A stretch of DNA of 13,439 bases from Parachlamydiaceae bacterium (GTDB lineage Bacteria > Chlamydiota > Chlamydiia > Chlamydiales > Parachlamydiaceae), in NCBI GenBank assembly GCA_013815395.1, contig JACDGH010000044.1, positions 1 to 13,439 on the forward strand, read 5' to 3'. Each line of letters opens with the position of its first letter. The first letter of the stretch is position 1. Positions 1 through 6,947 of this stretch are shown here, piece by piece. The notes under the pieces were generated by a model that saw only the letters and a program-made list of their open reading frames with translations, searched no databases and was not told where the DNA came from. Position numbers and translations under genes: made by a program.

Positions 1-368
1 AAAAAAGGTCCAGCTTTTTTTTTCAATACATCCTTTAATGCCGTACGAGCAGCAAGAAAAATAAGCGTTGCTCCACAAGTTGCTGAAAATACTACATAGA
101 TTGTACTAAAAGGCTGAGAGAATAAATATCCTCCTAAAAGGGTTAAGAATATGGCGCCTGGAATAGATAAGGCTGTGGAGATAATGTACGTTAGGCAAAA
201 CATGATGGGTAAGACAACAGGGTGCATCTCAACAAAGGTTTTTAAACTTTTGTGATAAATTCGAAGAGTATCAAGAGAAAGATATTGGTAAATACCGGAA
301 AAATAGATAATTAACATTGCTATGACAATGATTAGGATGGGTAGATATTTTTTTATGTCTTTATTCAA
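1..368 (-). CDS. TVP38/TMEM64 (VTT/DedA-like) family membrane protein, C-terminus off the left edge
   Basis: My reading of the minus strand gives an open frame to the window edge. The start is TTG at 366-368, which overlaps the stop of the oxidoreductase gene by several bases and has an AAGGA-type ribosome-binding site about 7 bases upstream, inside that gene. The next ATG (315-317) would delete part of the first membrane helix. The first ~20 residues form a hydrophobic helix. Residues around 63-75 read STALSIPGAIFLTLLGGYLF, followed by a G-A-T-L-I-F-L-A-A-R stretch; this is the conserved PG...GG.LF...GA...F..AR core of the TVP38/TMEM64 (VTT) family. Members are inner-membrane proteins, thought by analogy with the VTT/DedA superfamily to act in lipid transport or scrambling; the substrate here is unknown. 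Overlap with the oxidoreductase suggests translational coupling. Family assignment is confident; role is not. Confidence 0.85.
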   Translation of the reverse strand, partial: MNKDIKKYLPILIIVIAMLIIYFSGIYQYLSLDTLRIYHKSLKTFVEMHPVVLPIMFCLTYIISTALSIPGAIFLTLLGGYLFSQPFSTIYVVFSATCGATLIFLAARTALKDVLKKKAGPF

Positions 369-1779
369 TTTTTTTCCTTTTGAAAATTGACAAAATTGTC
401 TGTGTTAACCATAAGTCCGCAGCTTTCCTGATAGCTAGGTTATAAGTCGGGTAGGGGTGAATTAGTCCGGATAGTTTTCTTAAAGGAATACCTGCATACA
501 TAGCAAGCGAGACTTCGCCTAGCATTTCTCCGGCACGTTCTCCTACTATCGTACAACCCAAAATTTTACTACTCCATTTTTTAGTCACAATTTTAACGAA
601 CCCTTCCGTTCTCCCTGTGGTGATAGCTCTATCAACTTGACTAAAAGGTACTGTATACGTGGCAATATTGTAATTCAGACTTGCTTCCTTCTCTGTTAAT
701 CCAATACTTGCGACCTCTGGATCTGTAAATGTTACGCGTGGAATAGATTGATTTTTATCGATTTTCTTCTTAAAAGGAAAAGGAAGAATTAAAGAAGTCA
801 ACACGCTTCGGGCTTGATTTTCTGCCCAATGTGTAAAGAAAGGACTCCCGATGACGTCGCCGACTGCCCATATATGGGACAGGTTAGTGCGACCATAGGC
901 ATCTACTGGAATTCCTTTATCTGAGTAATTTACACCAGCTGCTTCTAGATTTAATGATGAAACATTAGGTTTTCTTCCAACACAAACAAGTAAGGCATGG
1001 GATTCAATTTTTTGACCATTTTCAAGAAGAATCTGGAATAAATCCTGTGCATAGGAGACTTCTTTCACCGCAGTCCCTAGATATAAATTCATTCCTTCAC
1101 ATTTAAATTGCTCGGCAATTTTATTCTGCGCTGAAGGTTCTTCTTTATTCAATAATTCTGCATGTGAATGAATGATTGAGGTTTTTGAGCCTAATCTTAA
1201 AAAAGCTTGCGCAAGCTCGCATCCAATTGGTCCACCACCGATAACCGTGAGGCTTTCGGGAATTTTTTTGAGATCAAAAATCGTTTCATTAGTAAGAAAA
1301 GGGGTTTTATCCAGTCCAGTAATTTTTGGGATAAAAGCTGATGACCCTGTAGCAATAACAATTTGCTTAGCATAAATTAGTCTTTCATTCACACGTAAGG
1401 TATGTGGCCCTTCAAATTTAGCTGGGCCTGTCAATGTTTCTAAACCTAATTTATTCAGGGCCTCAGGGTCTTCATGCCCCCGAATCTCAGCTACAATTGC
1501 TCGTACGCGAGAAAGAGCCTCATTAGCTTGAGTGATCAAGGGCAAAGAATCTATCCCAAGTTCCTTCCCTTTTTTCATAGTAAAAGCAGAATGGGCTGAA
1601 GCTATTAGTGATTTACTAGGAATACAACCAAAATTTGTACAATCTCCCCCATATGGACCTTTTTCTATGAGGAGAACTTTTTTTCCAGCTTTGGTGGCTC
1701 CAATTGCAATCACTAATCCTCCAGCACCGGCACCAATGACCACAAGGGGATAAGAGTCTGATGATGCTATATCTTTCAT
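361..1779 (-). CDS. MerA/Lpd-type FAD-dependent pyridine nucleotide-disulfide oxidoreductase
   Basis: A 472-residue cytoplasmic class I flavoprotein disulfide reductase. Seen in order: FAD-binding GAGAGG at residues 16-21; redox-active disulfide motif GGDCTNFGCIPSKS with C47 and C52; NAD(P)-binding VIGGGPIGCELA near 178-189; second FAD contact AVGD near 305; C-terminal dimerisation domain ending HPYPTYNLAIRKAAD. In true dihydrolipoamide dehydrogenases this last segment reads HxHPTxxE, giving the catalytic His-Glu pair. Here those positions are Tyr443 and Leu448, as in mercuric-reductase-like proteins, so it is unlikely to be the E3 subunit of a 2-oxoacid dehydrogenase. It also lacks the N-terminal heavy-metal domain and C-terminal Cys pair of genuine MerA, so the substrate is unknown. 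Its ATG overlaps the msrB stop (ATGA), and the TVP38 gene overlaps its end. A redox partner role for the membrane protein or for MsrB is possible but is inference. Confidence 0.88.
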   Translation of the reverse strand: MKDIASSDSYPLVVIGAGAGGLVIAIGATKAGKKVLLIEKGPYGGDCTNFGCIPSKSLIASAHSAFTMKKGKELGIDSLPLITQANEALSRVRAIVAEIRGHEDPEALNKLGLETLTGPAKFEGPHTLRVNERLIYAKQIVIATGSSAFIPKITGLDKTPFLTNETIFDLKKIPESLTVIGGGPIGCELAQAFLRLGSKTSIIHSHAELLNKEEPSAQNKIAEQFKCEGMNLYLGTAVKEVSYAQDLFQILLENGQKIESHALLVCVGRKPNVSSLNLEAAGVNYSDKGIPVDAYGRTNLSHIWAVGDVIGSPFFTHWAENQARSVLTSLILPFPFKKKIDKNQSIPRVTFTDPEVASIGLTEKEASLNYNIATYTVPFSQVDRAITTGRTEGFVKIVTKKWSSKILGCTIVGERAGEMLGEVSLAMYAGIPLRKLSGLIHPYPTYNLAIRKAADLWLTQTILSIFKRKKIE

Positions 1780-2288
1780 TGCGGAATAAACTTTAAGGAC
1801 GCTGAATCCATGCAGTAACGCTTACCTGTAGGAGCCGGTCCATCATTAAAAACATCACCTAGATGCCCACCACAGCGACTACATGAAACCTCGTTTTTCT
1901 TAAAAACCCAGCCTTGTTCTGTGATGGTGACGTTTTTAATACAGATCGGCTGCCAAAAGCTTGGCCATCCTGTACCAGATTCAAACTTTGTAGTGGAACT
2001 ATAAAGTGGAAGATCACAACCTGCACAAACGTAGAGGCCTTTCTTTTTGTTGTCATTGTAGGCATTATGGAAAGGGGTCTCTGTCCCTCCTTGTCTTAAT
2101 ATTTTAAACTGCTCAGGGGTCAGTCTCTCTTTCCACTGTTCTGGTGATAGGACTAATTTTTTTCCATCAAAACGATATTGCGGTAAGCAATCAGCTTCTG
2201 CGTTATTCATCTGAGATTCACTAAAGGCTTGCTGGGGCAGATGAATAAAAGTTAACATGCAAAAAATGAATAAAATAAAAATTTTCAT
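1776..2288 (-). CDS. msrB: Peptide-methionine (R)-S-oxide reductase MsrB, exported
   Basis: Reduces the R epimer of methionine sulfoxide in proteins. The frame is open from a GTG at 2294, but AGAGG directly abuts that GTG; it sits 5 bases before the ATG at 2286-2288, which I take as the start (170 residues). Residues 1-23 are a Sec signal peptide ending AFS, so the mature enzyme should be periplasmic. From this start, Zn-binding CxxC pairs are C88/C91 and C136/C139, the SGTGWPSFW substrate-binding motif is near 104-112, and the catalytic Cys is C159 in RYCMDSASLKF. Most MsrB proteins have RYC.NS; Asp for Asn is a small variation. The usual resolving Cys in the GxGW loop is Thr, so another Cys, possibly C116, or an external thiol must resolve the sulfenic acid. 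It is the first gene of a minus-strand operon with the oxidoreductase, divergent from msrA. Confidence 0.93.
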   Translation of the reverse strand: MKIFILFIFCMLTFIHLPQQAFSESQMNNAEADCLPQYRFDGKKLVLSPEQWKERLTPEQFKILRQGGTETPFHNAYNDNKKKGLYVCAGCDLPLYSSTTKFESGTGWPSFWQPICIKNVTITEQGWVFKKNEVSCSRCGGHLGDVFNDGPAPTGKRYCMDSASLKFIPQ

Positions 2289-2317
2289 CATCACCTCTGA
2301 TAATATTTTAAAATTTT

Positions 2318-2346
2318 ATCTTTGTTTTTTAATCTCAATTTGTCAA
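2318..2346 (-). promoter_or_regulatory. Weak candidate promoter for the msrB operon
   Basis: The minus strand has a perfect -35 box TTGACA (2341-2346). The 17-base position holds only AAAGAT (2318-2323) as a -10 box; TAAAAT lies 22 bases away. The region is the only stretch between the divergent msrB and msrA genes, so a promoter must be nearby, but the -10 is poor. No equally good promoter is visible for msrA on the plus strand. Confidence 0.35.
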
Positions 2347-2374
2347 GAATAAAAAAAATACCAAGGAGATTGAT

Positions 2375-2998
2375 ATGACCAAAAAATCTAATATTTTTAT
2401 GTACGTACTGTCTTGTTTTCTCATTATTTTTTCAAAAACCACCTATGCTGAGGAAAAAATAAGCGATAGCAACAACTTTGAATATGCGACCTTTGCAAGT
2501 GGATGTTTTTGGTGCACTCAGCATGATTTTGATGAAGTAAAGGGGGTTATTTCCACAACAGCTGGATATACTGGTGGAGGAAAAATTAATCCCACTTATG
2601 AAGAGGTTTCGGCAGGCGGAACAGGGCATGTAGAATCGCTGCAGGTCAAATACGATCCGAGTCAAGTTAGTTACCAAGATCTCTTAGATTTCTACTGGCA
2701 TACAGTTGATCCTACAAGAAATGACGGACAATTTTGTGATAGAGGAAATCAATATCGCCCGGTAATTTTTTATCACAATCAAAATCAGAAAGAATTGGCT
2801 GAAAAGTCAAAAAACGAATTAATTTCGTCTAGTAAAATACATCCTATTTTAGTTGAAATTCTTCCTGCAACGACATTTTATCCGGCCGAAGAATATCATC
2901 AAAATTACTATAAAAAAAACCCTTTACGTTATAAATTTTATCGATATAATTGCGGCAGGGACAAACGCTTGAATGAGATCTGGGGAAGAACTAAGTAA
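2375..2998 (+). CDS. msrA: Peptide-methionine (S)-S-oxide reductase MsrA, exported
   Basis: Reduces the S epimer of methionine sulfoxide, complementing MsrB. The ATG at 2375 has AAGGAG six bases upstream. Residues 1-25 form a signal peptide ending TYA before EEK, so the enzyme should be periplasmic. The catalytic Cys is C44 in SGCFWC; AGYTGG follows at 63-68; the catalytic Glu is E87 in GTGHVES; the conserved DPTRNDGQFCDRGNQYR lies at 112-128, and the C-terminal YNCGRD contains C193. C47, C121 and C193 are available to resolve the disulfide, a pattern common in the GCFWC subgroup of MsrA. At 207 residues it has the length expected for an exported single-domain MsrA. It is the first gene of a plus-strand cluster; the next gene begins 17 bases after its stop. 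Confidence 0.94.
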   Translation: MTKKSNIFMYVLSCFLIIFSKTTYAEEKISDSNNFEYATFASGCFWCTQHDFDEVKGVISTTAGYTGGGKINPTYEEVSAGGTGHVESLQVKYDPSQVSYQDLLDFYWHTVDPTRNDGQFCDRGNQYRPVIFYHNQNQKELAEKSKNELISSSKIHPILVEILPATTFYPAEEYHQNYYKKNPLRYKFYRYNCGRDKRLNEIWGRTK

Positions 2999-3015
2999 TG
3001 AAAGGAATAATTTGA

Positions 3016-4395
3016 ATGGCTGAATGGGATTACTTAGTATTATTTGCATTGAGCTTTATTTTCGTAGCGATTGGATTCAGTACACGTTTTAAAAATGAAT
3101 CTTCCTATCTGGTAGCGGATAGGAAAACAGGTTTTTTTGCCCTCACTGCTACCTTGGTGATGACGGAATTTAATACTGCTACCTTACTTTCTTTTGCCTC
3201 ATTAGGATATTTGTCAGGGCTATGGGGACTAATCATGCCTTTCATTTTTTTAATAGGCTTGGTTTTCTATGCCCTGACAGTGGCAAAAAAATGGAAATCA
3301 TTTAATGGGCTTTCTGTGGCAGCTTTTTTCAGCAAGCGCTACGGCAAGGATCTTGGAAAACTAGTGAGTATTATTCTATTAGTCTCCATGTCTGGCTTTA
3401 GTGCCACTTATGTAAAATCATTAGCTATCCTATTTAATCCAATATTTCCTTTTATGTCAGAATGGCAACTGAGTGGTGTTTTAGTCTGCTTAATTCTTGC
3501 GATAACTTTGAGGGGCGGTTTATTTGCTATCATATACACAGATATGATTAGTTTTGTGCTAACCTTGTTGTTTTTTCCAATTATGCTTTTTTATGTTTGG
3601 AAGTCCAATTCTGTGTCCTTACATAGCATTTCATTGATATCAGTTGTAAATGATGGATCAAAGATTATTCCTCCTTCCTTCGTCATTTCATTAATTGTTT
3701 TAACAATGTTCACTTATATCTTAGCGCCGTGGTATGGTCAAAAAATATTCTCTGCAAAATCAGAAAAAGTTGCCTATTTATCAGTCTTCACAGCAGCCAT
3801 TGTTATTTTTTGCTTATATGGACTCGTTATTTTGCCAGCTTCGTTATTACATCTAAATGGTATTCAACTTTCCAATCCCGAGCAAGCCCTGCCTTATATT
3901 CTACAGCAAATCATGCCCTTTGGCTTACGAGGTCTAGGATATGGGATTTTATTTGCCGCATCAGCATCCACCCTTACTGGTGTATGGAATGCTATGGCCG
4001 CTATGTGTGTCAGTGACTTTTTGGATAATAAAATTGCTAGAAATAAAAATCGCACCTGGATAATAACGATTTCGTTTGCTTCAATATCTTATCTTTTATC
4101 AAATATTTTTGTGGATAAAATATTTAGTAAATTAATATTAGCAAATATTCCAATTGCGGCCCTTTCCTTTGCCTTACTTGCTGGATTCTATTGGGAGAAA
4201 GCTTCTCGTTTAGGAGCGTATTGTAGCATTATCATCGGTATTGCCTGGGGTGTGGGAGCTTATTTTTGGTGGGGGGAAGCGGGTGAATATACATGGTATT
4301 GGGCTATGGGAGGAATTCCTTTCACCTTCTTAGCTGGAATTTTGGGATCCTATTATTACCCAAGAACTGATGCTACGGCATTAATTAAAATATAA
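3016..4395 (+). CDS. Sodium:solute symporter (SSS family) membrane transporter
   Basis: A 459-residue inner-membrane protein with roughly 12 to 13 hydrophobic helices through its length. It matches the SSS/PutP fold: SYLVADRKTGFFALTATLV at 30-48 resembles the conserved N-terminal segment after helix 1; RGGLFAIIYTDMISF at 166-180 matches the family signature GGL.A...TD..Q; Ser318-Thr319 in FAASASTLTG correspond to the S/T pair that contributes to the Na2 sodium site, although the usual STADS continuation is changed. The substrate cannot be read from the sequence; relatives move proline, pantothenate, sugars or acetate. It is slightly shorter than the usual ~500 residues and has a short C-terminal tail. 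The start has AAAGGAA about 9 bases upstream. It lies between msrA and two lipid-type genes, probably in one transcript. Confidence 0.85.
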   Translation: MAEWDYLVLFALSFIFVAIGFSTRFKNESSYLVADRKTGFFALTATLVMTEFNTATLLSFASLGYLSGLWGLIMPFIFLIGLVFYALTVAKKWKSFNGLSVAAFFSKRYGKDLGKLVSIILLVSMSGFSATYVKSLAILFNPIFPFMSEWQLSGVLVCLILAITLRGGLFAIIYTDMISFVLTLLFFPIMLFYVWKSNSVSLHSISLISVVNDGSKIIPPSFVISLIVLTMFTYILAPWYGQKIFSAKSEKVAYLSVFTAAIVIFCLYGLVILPASLLHLNGIQLSNPEQALPYILQQIMPFGLRGLGYGILFAASASTLTGVWNAMAAMCVSDFLDNKIARNKNRTWIITISFASISYLLSNIFVDKIFSKLILANIPIAALSFALLAGFYWEKASRLGAYCSIIIGIAWGVGAYFWWGEAGEYTWYWAMGGIPFTFLAGILGSYYYPRTDATALIKI

Positions 4396-4405
4396 TAGGA
4401 AAATG

Positions 4406-5263
4406 ATGGATGAAAAAATTGAAGGCATTTTTAATAATTGGGTGCAACTTCGCGTCGTCATATTTATGGGAATCTTTTTAATCCTGGCTTTAGGCGAGCT
4501 TGTTTTTCCAAAAAGAGTCAAAGCACAAGTATCTCAGAAAACTAGATGGATCAGTAACATAGGTATTGTTCTTTTAGATAATTTCCTCATGCGTTTAATT
4601 TTGCCTATAATGGCTATTGATATGGCAATCTTTGCTCAAAAAATGAATTGGGGGATTTTCAACTTAATTGAAATTCCTTTTTGGCTGAATCTAATTTTGA
4701 CAATTGTTATTCTAGATTTTATTATTTATCTCCAACATGTGATGTTTCATACTTTTCCCCTTTTCTGGAGAGTGCATCGAATGCACCATGCTGATGTAGA
4801 TTTTGATGTGACAACTGGGATACGCTTTCACCCAATTGAAGTCATTATATCGATGGGCATTAAAATAGGCTCTGTGGCTTTATTAGGAGCTTCTCCCATT
4901 GGAGTATTAGTGTTCGAAATCATACTCAATGCCACATCAATGTTTAGCCATTCTAATTTAAGACTCCCGCTCGCATTTGATCGCGTATTACGGTGTGTAA
5001 TTGTCACTCCTGACATGCATAGAGTCCATCACTCCATACATAAAAACGAAACCAACAGCAACTTTGGATTTAATTTTTCATTTTGGGATAGGATATTTGG
5101 AACTTATATTAATCAACCCTCAGAAGGTCATTTTAAAATGACAATCGGGATCTCAGATTTTCGGCAACCCAAGTATCTTAGATTTGATTGGCTGTTACTC
5201 ATTCCCTTTATTGGAAAAATATCCCATGAAACATTAAATAAAAAAAGAGGAAAAGATGATTGA
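4406..5263 (+). CDS. Sterol desaturase / fatty acid hydroxylase family di-iron membrane enzyme
   Basis: An integral membrane oxygenase of the fatty acid hydroxylase superfamily. The frame starts at ATG 4403, but TAGGA (4396-4400) is spaced better for the adjacent ATG at 4406, giving 285 residues. In 4403 numbering the eight-His di-iron signature is complete: HxxxH at H112/H116, HRMHH at H125/H128/H129, and HRVHH at H206/H209/H210, with further conserved His at 143 (RFHP) and 183 (FSHSN). Four or more hydrophobic helices surround these boxes, placing the iron site at the cytoplasmic face. NFGFNFSFWDRIFGTY at 220-235 is the typical end motif. Family members hydroxylate or desaturate sterols, fatty acids, ether lipids or carotenoids; the substrate is unknown. 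Its stop overlaps the start of the CDP-alcohol phosphatidyltransferase by 8 bases, suggesting that both act on membrane lipid. Confidence 0.9.
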   Translation: MDEKIEGIFNNWVQLRVVIFMGIFLILALGELVFPKRVKAQVSQKTRWISNIGIVLLDNFLMRLILPIMAIDMAIFAQKMNWGIFNLIEIPFWLNLILTIVILDFIIYLQHVMFHTFPLFWRVHRMHHADVDFDVTTGIRFHPIEVIISMGIKIGSVALLGASPIGVLVFEIILNATSMFSHSNLRLPLAFDRVLRCVIVTPDMHRVHHSIHKNETNSNFGFNFSFWDRIFGTYINQPSEGHFKMTIGISDFRQPKYLRFDWLLLIPFIGKISHETLNKKRGKDD

Positions 5264-5846
5264 TAGTTACGGAAGGACCTTTTATCAAAAGGTAATGGTT
5301 GATCCTTTTCTTCCTACGTTTTCTTTTATATCCCCAACATTGATTACTTTTTTTGCTATAGTCACAGGCATTTCAATATTACCTTTGTTAACCATGAAAT
5401 TTACACTCTTAGCTTTTGTGATGTTATTGCTTTCTGGCTTTTTGGATACTTTAGATGGTTCTTTGGCTCGTTTCAAAAACCAAACTACTCCTTTTGGGGC
5501 AGCTTTTGATATCATAGGGGATAGAATGGTTGAATTTTCAATAATTTTGGGTCTTTACTTTTATCAACCTGAACTAAGATCTTTGAATTGTTTACTCATG
5601 CTGGGAAGCATCTTGATATGCATCACCTCATTTCTTGTGGTGGGTATTTTTACTCAAAATAACACGCAAAAAAGTTTCCATTATAGTCCCGGAATTATTG
5701 AAAGAGCTGAAGCGTTTATTTTTTTCTCAATCATGATTCTCTTCCCGCCTTCATTCTATGTCGTTTCTTATCTATTTATAGGCCTTGTCTTTTTAACAGC
5801 CCTAATCCGTTTATGGCAATTCAAGATAATGAGCCCCGAGCAATAA
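5256..5846 (+). CDS. CDP-alcohol phosphatidyltransferase family protein
   Basis: A 196-residue inner-membrane enzyme that should transfer a phosphatidyl (or similar) group from a CDP-activated donor to an alcohol, as in PgsA-, Pss- or PIS-type phospholipid synthases. The full family signature D-x2-DG-x2-AR-x8-G-x3-D-x3-D is present at residues 64-89 (D64, D67, G68, A71, R72, G81, D85, D89), which supplies the two-metal site and CDP binding. Hydrophobic helices lie before and after it, about six in all. The acceptor alcohol cannot be read from sequence. The ATG overlaps the end of the hydroxylase gene by 8 bases and follows a GAGG inside it, so the two are translationally coupled. It is the last recognisable gene of the plus-strand cluster. 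Confidence 0.9.
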   Translation: MIDSYGRTFYQKVMVDPFLPTFSFISPTLITFFAIVTGISILPLLTMKFTLLAFVMLLLSGFLDTLDGSLARFKNQTTPFGAAFDIIGDRMVEFSIILGLYFYQPELRSLNCLLMLGSILICITSFLVVGIFTQNNTQKSFHYSPGIIERAEAFIFFSIMILFPPSFYVVSYLFIGLVFLTALIRLWQFKIMSPEQ

Positions 5847-6011
5847 TGCTAAAAGATTTACGCGAAATACGGGCGGCGGGGCGATATAAAAAATGTGAGT
5901 CAAATCAACAAGGGATGTCGAGAGAAAAACGCCCCTAACACCGCATCTGTGCTCGGTAGAGCAAATGTTAGCTTGAAAAACATCAGCTTAAAAGGGACTG
6001 ATCTTATAATT
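5846..6011. other. Intergenic region between convergent operons, with a 30-codon open frame
   Basis: A short plus-strand frame starts at the ATG overlapping the preceding stop (TAATG) and ends at 5938. It encodes 30 residues, is basic (beginning MLKDLREIRAAGRYKK) and has no recognised relative and no clear ribosome-binding site; it may be a decayed gene end or chance. The DNA is more G+C-rich than its surroundings, with GGGGCG (5878-5883) able to pair with CGCCCC (5930-5935). CTTAAAA and TTTTAAG near 5986-6015 form a weak inverted repeat. I see no standard terminator. Confidence 0.3.
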
Positions 6012-6947
6012 TTAAGAAAGATTAAGCCTTGCATAAATGGCCTTTGCTATTTGAAGATCTTCAATACCTAGCCCTGTAAGATCCGCTATAGTGATCCATT
6101 CAGATTTTCTTTTTTGAGGCTCTTCAATGAATCTGCCTAATTCAATGACCGAGTTTAAATTAATATTTTTGGCATGTGCAAGATCCCCATAACAAGAACA
6201 TGGGACTAAACCGTCCACTACAATTAAATCTGCGCAATCGAAAACGCTTGCATCTAACTCCTGCTTGCCAACATCATCTGCACCCACAGCAGTTATATGC
6301 GTGCCCGGTTGTAGCTGATGCCCAAAAATTAAGGGGCTGGAAGAGGATGTGGCTGTAACAATCAAATTACAGTCTTGTGTAAGTTTTTCAATGTTTTGTG
6401 CAATTACAATGTAATAGTCCTTGAGGCGCGGATCAGAAGCAAAGAATTTTGCTTTAGTTTGATCTCTTCCCCAAATTAAAACGTTTCTGCATGATGTTAC
6501 ATGTTGAAGGTGAACTAATTGCTCTTTGGCCTGAGTACCTGTCCCAATAATACCGATTTTAGAGATATTAGGAGGTGCTAAATATTTTGCTGCAATAGCC
6601 CCCGCGAGTGCTGTTCTTATGTCTGTTAGCCGTCCTTCATCAAGTAAGATTGCTATTAATTCACCCGTTTTTTGAGAAAAAAGTATCATGGCCCCGTTGC
6701 TACTAGATAAACCTAAAAGTGGATTTTCGTAAAATCCGGAGGCGATTTTAACTACATACATTTCGCCATCTAAAAAAGCTCCCGATTTAATATGCACGTC
6801 CCCTTTGGGAGATTCAAAATGCATGAAGCTAACCGGAGCATTTATGGCTTTCCCATGACTGGCCCATCGAAGCCCATTTTCCATTTCTTGCATTAGTGAA
6901 GGGATATCAATGGCCCGCTCAATTTCAGTTTTTGAATAAATTTTCAT
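6012..6947 (-). CDS. Ornithine cyclodeaminase / mu-crystallin family NAD(P)-dependent enzyme
   Basis: A 311-residue cytoplasmic enzyme of the OCD/mu-crystallin family, whose members include ornithine cyclodeaminase, alanine dehydrogenase, ketimine reductase (CRYM) and SbnB-type opine-like dehydrogenases. Seen: HIKSG with K54 and VVKIA with K67 in the substrate-binding half; DEGRLTDIRTALAGA at 103-117 with the substrate Arg R111; Rossmann motif GIIGTGTQA at 132-140; VGADDVGKQEL at 221-231, where D224 aligns with the catalytic Asp of Pseudomonas ornithine cyclodeaminase; DLTGLGIED near the end. Catalytic residues therefore look intact. The start overlaps the aminotransferase gene by 23 bases and has no strong ribosome-binding site, consistent with translational coupling. 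A reductase acting on a cyclic imine or keto acid made by the aminotransferase would fit, but the substrate is inferred only from proximity. Confidence 0.9.
   Translation of the reverse strand: MKIYSKTEIERAIDIPSLMQEMENGLRWASHGKAINAPVSFMHFESPKGDVHIKSGAFLDGEMYVVKIASGFYENPLLGLSSSNGAMILFSQKTGELIAILLDEGRLTDIRTALAGAIAAKYLAPPNISKIGIIGTGTQAKEQLVHLQHVTSCRNVLIWGRDQTKAKFFASDPRLKDYYIVIAQNIEKLTQDCNLIVTATSSSSPLIFGHQLQPGTHITAVGADDVGKQELDASVFDCADLIVVDGLVPCSCYGDLAHAKNINLNSVIELGRFIEEPQKRKSEWITIADLTGLGIEDLQIAKAIYARLNLS

Noticed and set aside
361..1779. Annotation as dihydrolipoamide dehydrogenase (lpdA) or mercuric reductase (merA).
   Set aside because: The Lpd His-Glu dyad is absent, and the heavy-metal domain and C-terminal Cys pair of MerA are missing; only the superfamily is supported.
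5951..5983. tRNA-like D-arm GCTCGGTAGAGC followed by a possible stem ATGTT/AACAT.
   Set aside because: The D-loop is too short, the second loop is 9 rather than 7 bases, and there is no T-arm, acceptor stem or CCA end.
5988..6018. CTTAAAA/TTTTAAG as terminator for the plus-strand lipid cluster.
   Set aside because: A 7-bp A/T-only stem with a long loop and no following U-run is too weak.
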